A DNA stretch of 64,000 nucleotides from Cylindrobasidium torrendii FP15055 ss-10 (lineage: Eukaryota; Basidiomycota; Agaricomycetes; Agaricales; Physalacriaceae), in the NCBI GenBank assembly GCA_000934385.1, contig KN880436.1, positions 186,001 to 250,000 of the forward strand, given 5' to 3'. Position numbers and translations under genes: made by a program. The notes under the pieces are model-generated. The model made no database searches, was not told the origin of the DNA, and saw only the letters and a program-made list of their open reading frames with translations. Below, piece after piece: positions 35,654 through 46,986 of this stretch (positions within the stretch are counted from its first letter, which is position 1; each line of letters starts with the position of its first letter).

Positions 35654-36354
35654 GATGGGTCGAAAGAAACTGCGAAAATTCACGCTCGCATTTATACAAG
35701 CGCTTGAACCGCTCTAGTTTGGTACGAATCGAGGCTATGTGACATTGGTTGAATCGCGGAGAACGGGCGCCTGGGAAGCCATTTTGCTGCGTACTTCGCA
35801 CGAGATTCCCATGGCTATGAATTCCGGAACGATGATACTGCCAAAAATCCAAGGAAAGCTGCCAAGTCATATTGTAGTTTCTTGCTATGACCAGCGGCGG
35901 CCCTGCGCAAACGGGCAAATAGTACGCTTGTCGTAGAGAGTGCTATCCTTTGCCATGAAAACTTGTTCGTCTCTACCAATATGGGATGTGCTCGACATGA
36001 TGGTGATGGAGCATTGCGAGCAGGGATACGGATGATCGGTGTCTAGCGCGCTCGTGTGGCGCCGGACCGATATCCCGGTTGATCAAGCCCGAGAAACGTT
36101 TTAACTCTCGACCATTATCTCCTGGACTAATGTATCCATGAACGCATAGATTCTCCCGCCCTGCCCTTATTTCTTTGCTCATTATACTTCTGAAAGTATC
36201 AGGATTGCAAATGTGCTTCCTACACCCTGTAACATAACACTTGACCAAATGGGTATGGATTCTGCATTCATACCATTCCAAGCTTCATCAAATACCACCA
36301 AGTACCACCGACAACGTTTATCGCTGACGAGCCTCACGAAATCACACGAATATC
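35654..36354. other. divergent intergenic region, nothing recognised
   Basis: 700 bases between the membrane protein (-) and the NLR (+). No TATA box, repeat or convincing small gene seen; minus-strand frames here are short and featureless. Confidence 0.4.
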
Positions 36355-39300
36355 ATGGCCGAGGCAGTAGGCTTTGCATCTGCTATCGCGGGACTCGTCG
36401 CTCTGGCGGGTCAAATTGCAAAGATTAGTTATGGGTATATCTCTGATGTTCGAGACGCCAGTCGCACCCGCGGCCAATACATCCTGGAAATACGTGCTTT
36501 CAACGATGTGCTCCTACGCTCCGAACAAGCAGCTATGGATGTGGAGAAATTGGGTATCTTAGCACCACGGCCCACAACATTATCTTCTGATGTCCTTGTT
36601 GACTGCCACGACCAGTTGGCTACACTCCTGCGGGATCTTGACAGACCTCATGATGGTAGGCTGAAGCGACTCACGTCAGCGCTCATTTGGCCACTCGATG
36701 AGCCCCAACTCAAGAAACACGTCGATACGCTTCGCCGATTTCGCAGCATATTTTCCGATTTTGTAGCAGCAGCCATTTTGTGAGTGAAACGCAACTAATA
36801 ATCTTTCTTTAACGCTTATCCTTCATAGATCTGTGTCAGGCGCATCTCACAATCAGTTGACCTCACTTGTCGTAGGTACGTGCTTGGGCGCTCAGCGCAT
36901 TGAGTTCACGAACGAGATAGCATGGCGCTCAAACTCGTTGCAGAGCAAGACAGAAGTCGTATTCTGGAATGGCTTCAGTTGCCAACGCCGCCTCGTCTTC
37001 CAGCCGAGAGCGCATGCGAGGGGACAGGCCAATGGTTTCTCGACTCGGACTCGTATTTTGAATGGCGCGCAAACGGGCCTTCGATATTATGGTGCTATGG
37101 CAAGCGTGAGTAGCATATCTATCTGTGAAATAGCTGCCCTTACTCCTCATAGCTGGTGTGGGCAAGTCGGTACTATCGTAAGTCACGCACGATTGCATGG
37201 ATGTATGTGTGGGACTCGGCGCTCATGATCTCAGTTCTATTATCCTTCGCGATCTATCTCGAGCGCACGCGATTGTTGCACATTACTTCTGCGATTTCAC
37301 CGCTGGGAAGCAGCAGACGACTACAACAATCCTCCAGAGTCTAATTCGGCAAATTCTTCTGCAAGGCGACAGCGCTCTTATAGCCGTGTTGAAGCGATGT
37401 ATTGAGAAAAGCAGCTCACCTCCTCGCCTTCAAGACCTATTTGAGGCGCTCCTCAAAATCTGCGAAGCAACTCAAACCGGGTTATACATAATATTAGATG
37501 CACTTGACGAGCTAGAGGACCGCAAGAGCCTGCTTCCTTTCTTATCGGAGCTCGTCCATCGCGCTGGTTGTTATGTCTTCGTGACAAGCAGGCACATACC
37601 AGATGTCGCAGATGCATTCAAGAGCTTCCAGCAGGTGGAACTCGAAGCCAATCGTGCAGACCTCAAGATATATATCGAGAACGAGCTTCAAGCTGGGGAC
37701 TTGGCGCATGCGATGAGTAGTGGAGACATCATTGATGCGATAATTGACCAGAGCAGCGGCATGTAAGCAAACGTCTACTCAACTTCCCGAAAACATCTGG
37801 GCTTAGTGAACCTATTTGTAGCTTCCTTCTTGCCCGTCTCTTGATGAAGCATCTTCTTGCTTTGACAACGGTCAAGCAGATGCGCCGCGCCATAGCATCC
37901 CTCCCATCGAACCTGTCTGAGGCCTATCAGTCGAGCATGAATCGTATCCTCGCCCAACCGCCCGCTCGGTCCGCACTGGCATTGCGTGTTATTGGCTGGA
38001 TTGTCCACGCTGGGCGCCAATTGACGACGACGGAGCTGCTGCACGCATTCGCGGTCGAGGAGGACGAGGACGAGTTTGATGAGGAGAATTTGACATCCGT
38101 CCGCATGCTACTCGCTGTGTGTGTTGGGCTTGTTGTTGTACGCGATGACATTGTTAGTATGGTCCACGCGACAGCATATGAATTTGCCAAAGCTCTGCAA
38201 GATCGCTTCAAGAATGTCAACAAGGATATGGCTACAACATGTCTACTCTATCTTTGCCTTCGCGTCCCTTTTGGAGAGGGACCCTGTCACTCTGTTGATC
38301 AGCTAAATGCTCGCCTCAAGAAGATGCCATTCCTTGCGTACGCTGCACGTTACTGGGGCTGGCACGCCCGCAGTATCGAGCGCCCTCTCATCCCATTGAT
38401 CCGCAAATTACTTGAAGACTTCAACCTCCGCGCGAGCTCTTACCAGGTCCTCCACAGCCGCCAATCTCAGAGTCCACAACTCTCTGAAGCGATATTTGCA
38501 GCGCTTCCAACAGGCGAAGGCCCACTGCATGTTACGGCCCATTGGAACCTCCCAGAAACGACGGCGATTTATCTTGAACACTCGGATCCTTCGTGCGTTG
38601 ATGCACAGGGCTGGACACCGCTTCATTGGGCTTGCTCTAAAGGGAGTACATTAGTCCGCGAGATGCTGCTGGAGCGCGGAGCGGCATTGGATATACGTGA
38701 CTCGCATGGTTGGACGCCATTGTTTTGGGCATCCTTCAGCGGCGACGTCGAGGCGGTCAAGAGCTTGCTTTCCCGTGGTGCCGATCATCTGGCGAAGGAC
38801 ATACATTCATGGTCAGCACTGCAATGGGCCGCGTCGCGCGGGGAGAGGCGGGCGGTTCAAGCCCTACTTGATCATCATGCTCAGTTCGAAGCCCAAGAGC
38901 GCAAGCAGGTGCTGGTGGCATCACTCAGCGTTGGGGAGGCAAAGTCCAGATTGCAGACGAGCCCCGTCACGGCAGTTGAGCTTGCGGCAGAGAATGGCGA
39001 TGCACCACTTGTGGACTCATTGCTGGGTCAGATGTCGGACGACCAAGTATTTAACGGCCAATGGAAGAAAGGTCGATTTGACCCACCCATGAGCAACGTC
39101 TGGCGGGCCCTAACCAAGGCGGAATCTTTTCGAGGCTTTGAAGTATATTTGGAGGACTATCAGAGGCCTCTCAACAGACGGTACGCCGACGAGGACGCTG
39201 AAAGTTGGAAGTCACGTCTCCTGCATGCTGCCATTCGCGACGACAAAATCCTCATTGTACGATTACTTCTCGAGCTTGGCGCGGATGTCAACTATACTGC

Positions 39301-41188
39301 TGGCTCCAGTGGCCGCTCTGCATTACATACCGCTGCATGCCGTGCGGACGCACAATTTGTTGAAGCCCTCCTTCGTCCTGGCGTAAAGGTCAACTTGGCC
39401 GACAGCATTGGTTGGACCGCGCTGCATCGTGCTACTCTGAACGGTTTTGAAGAAACCGTGGCTGCACTTCTTACCGGCGGAGCAGACGTCAACGCACCTA
39501 TTGGGCATGAAGAAAGATGCAGGACAGTGAGACCCAGGGACAATGGTGATACGAGGTGCTCCTGCCGGTCAAAACGTCGCACGCCTCTCATGCTTGTGTG
39601 CGGTGTACGAAACCGCCCGGCGGCCATCGGAATCGCTCGTTTGTTGCTGCATTCTGGCGCTGATATCGCTGCCATCGACACCGATGGACGTACACCATTG
39701 CTCTACGCCCTGGAAATGCACAATTCGGAGCTTGTGCGACTTTTCCTCGCAAGTGGTGCACAAATCGTTGCTAGCGATAACAAAAGTAATTGTCCTCTCT
39801 TTACCCTTGCCTCGAGTTATTATGGCCGCTCGTGTTCACCGGACGAGACCAGCGAGCTTTTGGATATCGTCCTCTCTGGATTGCCTCCAAATTCGTCAAG
39901 CATGGAATGGGCAATGGAAACACACTGGGATACCAACGAATTCATCGGCGAGGTGAAGCGCGACTGCCCTCTTTCGATTGCGCTCCTTCACAGCAAGTGG
40001 GATCTCTTCGCCGCGCTACTCGAACGCGGAGCTCATCTACGTACGACGCGAAAACTCGAGCCGTTGTTGGAGGACGCTGTGCGCAGCCTACGACCAACGG
40101 CGGTATCCTACCTCCTCGAGAACGGTGCCGATCCTTCGGTAGGGACCATTGCTTTTCCTTTGGGCACTTCCGACACTTTCGACGCTGTTCGATACAATGA
40201 CTTCTGCCAAATCTTAGGTGCACTTGCACAAGCTGGTTTAGATATCAACGCCAGGGGGTACTATGGCCGGACTCTAATGCACACGACCGCACGCAATTTG
40301 GATCTCCCTGACATAATGCGAGTTCTTCTCAACACTGGCGGGGATCCGTATCTTCAAGATAACGCGGGTTTGGATGCGTTTTCCCTCGCTGTGATCCACC
40401 AGAATGTCAAATCTTTGTCACTCCTACTGAGCACTACACAAGAAAGGCCTTCTCCGAACGGACATTGGACTCAGCCCCTGAAGCCCATCGAGTTACAACC
40501 AAATATAGTCTCCGACGCCCTCGAATACGCTTGTATATGCCTCCAGCAGCACGGTTTAGTCGACCAAAAGACAGTGGACACGCAGAAGACGTTCTTGGAG
40601 CTCGCAATATGCGCTGGAAGTGCACAGACAGTGGCACAACTAGTGAAACATGGCGCGGATTACCTTGCCAAAGATGAAGCCGGCTGGCAGCCTCTGCACT
40701 TGGCTATACACTCTGGCTGTGAACCGGCTGTTGATGTCTTGATTGATGCGGGAGCAGACATACGCGCGACTACTGCGAAGTGGCCATCTGGCGGGACAAA
40801 ACCAACTGGTCTGTATGCTGGTGATGCATGGGGCGGCTTTCCACTCCATTTAGCGGCAATGTCAGGGAGCTTTAGCGTGGTAGAGAAGCTGTTAGCAAAG
40901 GGAGCTGATGCACGCGCCAACCTTAGTGTCCAGAAAGATTATTGCTGGCAAGGACACGGACCCACCCCACTGCACATTGCGCTGGACACGGATACCTTCT
41001 ACGGTAGGAAAGGAAGTGCATTGGATGCGGGGAGGTTGAAGATTGCGGCCATGCTTGTCGAGCACGGCGCGGATGTCAAGGGCGTGGCGAATAGGATTAC
41101 TCTCAACGACGTCCCAAAATTCGAAGGATTTGAGGAGTTGTGGGACAGCCTCAGAGCGGGGGTAACGGAAGACGGAGAGAAGATATAG
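36355..41188 (+). CDS. NLR: Helo-like N-domain, NACHT NTPase, ankyrin repeats
   Basis: STAND-class signalling ATPase, the fungal counterpart of NOD-like receptors in self/non-self recognition or regulated cell death. Six exons (36355-36779, 36829-36875, 36917-37105, 37153-37177, 37235-37762, 37822-41188) give 1,526 aa. The N-terminal 140 residues (AEAVGFASAIAGLVALAGQI, YGYISDVRDAS) match the fungal STAND N-terminal/Helo-like type. GTGQWFLDSDSYFEW leads to Walker A GKAGVGKSVLSS at about 219-228. Walker B is LYIILDALDELED, sensor VFVTSRH, with a winged-helix-like ALALRVIGWIVHAGRQLTTTELLHA. From about residue 636 to the end run ankyrin repeats (TPLHWACSKGS, TPLFWASFSGD, SALHTAACRAD, TALHRATLNGF and more) and a charged end. 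The P-loop is assembled from a 25-base exon. Intact. Confidence 0.93.
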
Positions 41189-41372
41189 TGGTGATGGGTG
41201 AGCCTGGTTTTAATCTGGCTTGATTGCTTCGAAGACTAACATTATCCTTGAAAGAGATGCCAGCGTTTGATGATTCTGAGAATGGGCACCGATTATCTTG
41301 ATAGTGTATTTATGAAATGGAACTGGTGGTATTTATCATTATGGTGAATTCGACGTTGCTTGGAAGTCGTGC

Positions 41373-42299
41373 ATGGCGGTCATGGGCAAACGTCAAGTTG
41401 GACGCATCAACGTGGTTGAGCGATCGTCATCCACCTTTCTTTCTTGCACGTTGAAGTTGCACGACCAAATCATGAACATTCTTGCCCCCACTTTATCACA
41501 CCAGATCATACCCGACAAGGACAGCTGGCCGTTACCAACATTATCTCTGGAGTTACAATCCCTTGACCACGCAGGCGTGTCGATATTCCTACAGTGCATC
41601 AAACCCATCGAGGACCTCAAAGACTCGGTAATCACTGTCCTCCAGCATCTCTACCTCTCTCCAGAACGCCCAGAATTCCCATCCGGACCAGATGAGGTCA
41701 AGGATGTCAAGCTCATCGTGCGGCCGATGTCCGGCGTAGCTTATACCACTGGCGTGGGGCCAAAGGAAGCCGGTCGGAAGGAAATACATCTCAGTGCGGA
41801 CTACGTTTTCAACATTTCCAAAGACAAACCACCCCCTTCCCACGAACCAGAGAACTTGATTCGATACGAGATTCTTGGTGTCGTCGTACACGAGCTTGTC
41901 CATTGTTTCCAGTACAATGCTAAAGGCAGCTGCCCAGGTGGCCTCATCGAAGGTATCGCAGATTTCATACGCCTACAAGCCCATCTCGGCGCCAAACATT
42001 GGCGACGACCAGGACCTCCAAAACCTCCAGCTTCATTTTACCCTTTCCCGAGTCCGACGCCGACGCCGCTACCCAACTCCGCACCCTCACCCCCAGCACC
42101 CAAATGGGACGCTGGATACGAAAGGACAGCATTTTTCTTGGAATGGATTGAGAATCGCTATGGGATTGGTACCATCCGCGAGCTCAATGCAAACATCCGT
42201 GATGTTGAGTGGGACGAGCGCATATTCAAAGACTTGACAGGCCGAAAGGTCGATAAACTTTGGAGAATATACTGCGAAGAGAATGGTGTTGGTGTGTGA
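41373..42299 (+). CDS. BSP-family (basic secretory protein) metallopeptidase-like
   Basis: Single-exon 308-aa protein. HELVH at residues 173-177 within VVVHELVHCFQYNAKGSCPG is a HExxH zinc motif. It is followed by GLIEGIADFIRLQAHLG, the pattern of the plant/bacterial basic secretory protein family. A proline-rich insert (PGPPKPPASFYPFPSPTPTP and on, about 212-245) interrupts the domain before YERTAFFLEWIENRYG. No signal peptide is evident from ATG 41373, nor from the later Met in HDQIMNIL, so unlike secreted plant members it may be intracellular or exported otherwise. Family assignment is from the motif; peptidase activity is inferred. Follows the NLR on the same strand with 184 bp between. 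Confidence 0.82.
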   Translation: MAVMGKRQVGRINVVERSSSTFLSCTLKLHDQIMNILAPTLSHQIIPDKDSWPLPTLSLELQSLDHAGVSIFLQCIKPIEDLKDSVITVLQHLYLSPERPEFPSGPDEVKDVKLIVRPMSGVAYTTGVGPKEAGRKEIHLSADYVFNISKDKPPPSHEPENLIRYEILGVVVHELVHCFQYNAKGSCPGGLIEGIADFIRLQAHLGAKHWRRPGPPKPPASFYPFPSPTPTPLPNSAPSPPAPKWDAGYERTAFFLEWIENRYGIGTIRELNANIRDVEWDERIFKDLTGRKVDKLWRIYCEENGVGV

Positions 42300-42464
42300 C
42301 CTTTTTTTTCTGTGGAAGCTTTCACTGTCAATACACACAATGTACATGTATCCAAATATCCCCTGCAGACTTGAATGTAATCATATATAATGCCCTGTAC
42401 TTTGAAGCGCAAAAATCGGTTCCCGTCTTTGCCATAGCCTGCATTATACATCCTGGCTGGCGTA

Positions 42465-43554
42465 TCAAGCATCCAATGAGTAGCCAACGTCAGCCCCGGC
42501 TCCTTCTTTCATCTGTATAAGGCGGTCAAGCATGCCTTTCCCACGCTCTGTGAGTCCATCCTGGAAACGCTTGTCATACATCCAGTCGAGTCCATGCTGC
42601 AGGATATTTCGCGCGCGCACAGAGCCACCCCGTGTGTCCCCCATCGTACCGTGTAGCGTCGCACGCTTCACCGTGTGCTTGTACGTCCCGACATGGATAA
42701 TGTTGCTGTTGTAAAACACCGTCTCCCCAGCTTGAGGTGGAAATCAGTGAAGATACGACGAGATAGGACTGTAAGGATGGCGTACGTTTGAGAGTAACAG
42801 GAATAGCACCTGGCATGTCCAGAGGGTTAGAAGCTGGGTCTGGGGTGCACGAGAGCGCCCTCTGCTCGTCTGTCCGGACAATTTTGTGTGATCCTGGTAC
42901 CACGTACAGGCTTGAGTCCTCGTATAGCGCCCTAGCAAGGGGTCAGAACGTCGACATGTTCATGTGGGTAGGACACACGTATTCCATTGCATCTGTGTTT
43001 TGTTGGAGGTCATGGGTACTCTATATGTCGAACCAATGGAAACTCACACCAAAGTGCCATAATTTGAGTGCCTCTTCCTCCTCTTCAGCACTTGCATTAT
43101 GCTTCACATCGTCGCGGTGCCAGGATAGTGCAAAGTCATGTCCAAGAGGGTTGATCAGTAGGTTGAACAGCTCTGTATACTTTGAGTGTCTTGACCTAAG
43201 TTGGCTTTTTTATGGGTGCATACCCATTTCAAGGTTCTCCTCCCCACATCCAAGCAAATCCCGCACCGCGCCCGTCAGCCTGTCTCCTGTATACCACTCT
43301 GCGAATACTTTCGCAGCCGGGCCAAGGTCAGGATGCATCAACATCTGAACGCCCCATGAATCTGGATTGGCGTCTCCGTACGGTGGAAATTGCTTTCCCA
43401 CCGTCCTTCGCAGCTTCCAAGTGCCTGCGCGTGTCTGGGCGACAGCGTCGTCACACGCAGCGCGAAGACGCTCGAATTCGCCGTCTGGCGCGATGAGGTC
43501 CGGGATAATCACGAAGCCTTGTTCGTCGAGTTGTTGGCGGTATGGACTGACCAT
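42465..43554 (-). CDS. phytanoyl-CoA dioxygenase (PhyH) family protein
   Basis: Fe(II)/2-oxoglutarate dioxygenase. Start MVSPYRQQLDEQGFVIIPDL is typical of the PhyH fold. Exons are joined by introns after ENLEM (GTATGC...TATACAG), after LKLWHFG (GTGAGT) and after IPVTLK. Iron ligands: H-x-D in LSWHRDDVKHNA and the distal His in NSNIIHVGTYKHTV, with the 2-oxoglutarate Arg in KRATLHGTMG. The C-terminus is helical (DWMYDKRFQDGLTERGK) and stops at 42465. ATG 43554 is used; the preceding TTG is not a start. Substrate unknown: family members hydroxylate lipids, alkaloids or other secondary metabolites. Intact. Confidence 0.9.
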
Positions 43555-44166
43555 CAGCGTAAGATCCAAGTTAGATAGTATTCATGTGATGCCGCCGGCC
43601 ATGGGGATATGTTTTGTAGGTAATCGATATGTTCGCCCTTGGAGAGCAATACACATTGCACAGGCGGAGATAACGTCCGCCGTGGCGGATGAATTGTGTT
43701 CGGGGGAATTCCTCGGTGCTCGAAGATGGATGTCATGATGGCTATTGCGTGTGAATGATTGGCAGCGTGAGAATATGAGTAGAGCGCGATAGATGCAGCC
43801 ACACCAGAAATGACGCGAGAAAATGAAGGATAGAAGACAGAAAATATAAACGGGAGCAAGAAAATTCCCGATATTGGTGTGCAGCAACGTTGTCGCAGCT
43901 GTATTGCGGTCAGCAGGTGAGTTCCAGATTTTAAGCACAGCCAGTCACATTCGGAAGGACTCGGAAAGACGTTGATAAGGTTGCGAATGCCGTTCTCTGC
44001 CCGAGAATAATTCCAGCTTGCCAGGCCATCGACATAGACTGAACGTACAGTGGCACCAACAAAACGGTCGAGCACGCAGAGAGCACGCGCTGGAACGTGA
44101 CACATCCACGATCGTTGATTCAGGGCATTTGGATAACTTGCTTCCGAACTACCACAACAGTCAACT
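43555..44166. other. divergent intergenic region, nothing recognised
   Basis: 612 bases between PhyH (-) and the SAP-like gene (+). A 183-codon minus frame (43554-44105) overlaps the PhyH start and has no domain or signal, so I do not call it. Confidence 0.4.
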
Positions 44167-44973
44167 ATGTCTAGTCAAGCTACTTTCTGGGAAACTCTTT
44201 CCGCCAACACCTTGCGCTCGATGTGCAAGGACCTTGGCTTCAGCTTCCTGTCCAGCCGCGAACAAATGCTCACCTATCTCAAGATTGCCGTCAACGATCG
44301 TATGTCTTTCTGTCTTAGAGGCAGCCCCCCCCCAGTAAATCTAATGTCCTCTCCAGCGGAGGAGGCTACCAAGCAGGCCCAGGAATTCAAGAAGGAATTC
44401 GTTGAGGGTGCCAAACAGAAGCGCAAGGCGGAGAAGGATACCGTAGAAGAAGGCAGCCCATCCACCGGCAAACGTGCACGTAAGGCTACCAACGGGGACG
44501 AATCTTTGTCTGCGGGGCGCCGCACGCGCGCTGCGGTCGCTGCGGATGAGGCTCCCCGCAGGAGCGCACGAGGAGGTAAGACATCGGCTGCCCCAGCCAA
44601 ACCTAAGCCAAAGGCGGCTGCGAGAAAGGGCAAGAAAGGCGCCAAGTTGAGCAGCGCCAGCAACAGTACGTGCCCGCCCCGTTTTTCTATCTGTCGCTCA
44701 GCAGTACTTGCAGAGGATGCCAACGATGAGACTGCTGCCAACGAGGATGCCGGAGACAAGCCAGAAGACAAGGATGGCGATGCAGATGCAGAGGAGGATG
44801 GATCGTTGGGTAGCTCAAACAAGGGTGAGCGGCGTCCCTGCTGTCTTTCGGCCACATACTGACCCCTTATAGAGAATAATCCTGCCGAGGAAAACAAGGA
44901 AGGCAATGCAGAGAAGGATGCAGGGACCCCCTCCACCAACGCTGGTGATCTGCCTTCGGCGTCCACTGCTTGA
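44167..44973 (+). CDS. charged nuclear protein with SAP-like N-terminus
   Basis: About 210 aa from four exons. The first 40 residues (TLRSMCKDLGFSFLSSREQMLTYLK) have the helix-loop-helix pattern of a SAP DNA-binding motif, weakly. Then comes a Lys/Arg/Ala-rich middle with KRARKAT, GRRTRAAVAADEAPRRSARGG and KPKPKAAARKGKKGAK, resembling chromatin-associated basic tails. An acidic C-terminal third (DEDAGDKPEDKDGDADAEEDG type) ends SASTA. Introns: GTATGT...CTCCAG containing a run of nine C, GTACGT...TTGCAG and GTGAGC...TTATAG, all in phase. No family name can be given; a DNA- or histone-binding role is an inference from composition. Start 44167 is the first ATG after an AT-rich CA leader. Confidence 0.7.
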
Positions 44974-45762
44974 AAGACAGCTAACGCGTGGCTGCTTGTG
45001 TCACCATGCGAAACATATTCCTTTCCTGTGCTTCAGTTATATCGTGTTGTTATTTGGTGGTATGTACTATCGCCTAACGTGTTTCTATATCTCGCATTCA
45101 GGATGTTGTCTAATGTACCAAGAATGTATTCTTTTCTCATGGCGGATATCTTGTCAATGAAGACTCCGAGCGGTCAGGGGTTTACTGAGCCTACATCCAC
45201 TGAGGCTGGAGCTGTGAGCTCTTGATACTCCGACCCATCCCACGACGAGCTTGGAAGTGCTGTTCCAATGTGATGCTCGAGATACTGACAGTGCAGCGAG
45301 ATGCATTATTTGACTCTGTTTGGGAGCTTTCAATACAAGGAAAGAAAGACGCACCTCCATTCAAGTATCGTTGCCCAATCAGAGATGTGGTTGGTGGGCC
45401 AGCTCATTCTCACACAAGTAACCCCGTTGTCTCCCAAAACACCTGTCCCTCGTTACCGCAACTCTCGCGCAACTTCTCAACAGCTTCGCAGGTCTTTTTC
45501 GTCGATCAAATACCACCTTATTGTTCTGCGTCAAGCATAGTACAATAGGCCCCCTCTTGTTTGGGAAACACACCTCTATTGTTCTATAGTCCGTGGTTAG
45601 CTATATAACGACGGGTCTCTCGCACACTTTGAACACAGGCTCCAACCTCCCTCTCATCCATTCCAATTCTCAACACGACGCTGGTACTCGTCGCACGACT
45701 CTCATCTCTTTTTTGACGCCCAACTATTCTACCCACGCCACACGCACTCACTACCATTCAAA
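44974..45762. other. intergenic, upstream of 72-aa gene
   Basis: Holds a TATA-like box at 45602-45608 and a pyrimidine-rich C/T leader up to 45762, as seen before highly expressed fungal genes. Frames at 45222-45548 look noncoding. Confidence 0.4.
45602..45608 (+). promoter_or_regulatory. TATA-like box before 72-aa gene
   Basis: TATATAA 155 bases before the ATG at 45763, followed by a C/T-rich leader. Supports the reality of the small gene. Confidence 0.4.
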
Positions 45763-45981
45763 ATGTCCTACTCGTCCACTTCTACTTCCACCCGCGGCAT
45801 GTCACTGTCTATCGGAGCGGCGTCTCCCAATGCGTTCGGCGCGTTCTACCAGTGCCCTCGTGATGCGCACCAGATGTACTCCGCACTATGCGCCGACAGG
45901 ACACCCAGTACCCCATCCAGTGCTTCTACTGTCAGCAAGGGGTCCCAGAGCAAATTGATGAAGTTCATCAGCAAGAACTAA
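45763..45981 (+). CDS. 72-aa Ser/Thr-rich orphan protein
   Basis: Single small reading frame with ATG in a good fungal context (CAAAATG) behind a TATA box and a pyrimidine-rich leader. The product opens MSYSSTSTSTRGMSLSIG and has a short central part with two cysteines (FYQCPRDAHQMYSALCAD). It ends in a basic KLMKFISKN. No signal peptide, membrane helix or known motif. I do not recognise it; it could be a stress-related or sporulation small protein, or a chance frame. The promoter-like surroundings are the main argument for it. Confidence 0.42.
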   Translation: MSYSSTSTSTRGMSLSIGAASPNAFGAFYQCPRDAHQMYSALCADRTPSTPSSASTVSKGSQSKLMKFISKN

Positions 45982-46986
45982 GGCGCTTGCTAGGGAGTCG
46001 AAAACGGTATGGAAGTCCAGGAAGGACCAAGAAGGAAGAACCATTGCTGGCGACGCTTGGATTTCGATGTTCAAAAGTTCACACCCATGTCAACTCATGA
46101 CTCTAATTCTTTATGCCTTTTGTATCTCTGCCACATTTCTTCCTTTGTGCGCATACCCACACTGTATAATATTTTGCTCTTGTATTGCGCTTTCATGTAC
46201 TTACTTGACTTGCTAAACACTCATGCAGTGCACTGCTGGCGCCGCCGTGATCGACGACCATCCCTTTTGAATTTCGCAGAGGGAAGGGGAACGCTCACGT
46301 GAGAGCCCATGGTGGGTTGCTGAAGCCTGAAGTGGCCATCTGGTCAATCTGGCCGACGCGATGGACGTTGCGGGCTTGTTGTAAGTAAGCCACAAGAATG
46401 ACACGCGTACTCAAAAAGGCTGGTACAAGCCTCGTCTATCGGTATGGAAGCCCTTCCAGCAAGCTCCCGACAAATCCTCCCACCGCCACAGCTTCATGTT
46501 CATTGACGGGAGCTCGATTTGGACAAGCACGGCCCTTTGGGTAATTATTTAAAGTGAACGGTCACTATGAAAAAGGGAAGCTCCGACGTCTAGGACATCT
46601 TTTCGCAAAGCGCTGTAGTAGTATAAGCGAAAGCTAATTGATATAAAGTTTAAACACACCCCATGGTCCATCTTGCGGGCTCATAACCAGCCGGTAGCAT
46701 CCACATCTCGCATATCAGAAACAGCTTCAGTAGTGACTTTCCACACTGCACCATCCACCGCCAGTAAGATTCTTTCTATCGCTGAAACCTCGGCGTAATA
46801 GCATGGACGATCGACATGCCCACCACAAAGCCTGCCAAATGTACCATCATGGGACACAGTCGCTGCTCTAAATAAACACCCTTCCGCACCCCACGGTTCA
46901 TTATACGGCCCATATTTAAAGTTCACGGTGATTCGATTTGTTTAAATAGCCAAGAGGGCTCCCCAATCCTCCTTCCCTCAACCACA
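45982..46986. other. 1-kb stretch without confident gene
   Basis: A minus frame at 46681-46926 (81 codons) has protein-like composition with four cysteines, but it starts at GTG, has no ATG and no joinable exon was found. It may be a relic or the exon of a gene I could not assemble. Otherwise nothing seen. Confidence 0.35.

Noticed and set aside
43554..44105. 183-codon minus-strand frame upstream of PhyH
   Set aside because: Overlaps the PhyH start region, no recognisable domain, and the PhyH gene is complete without it.
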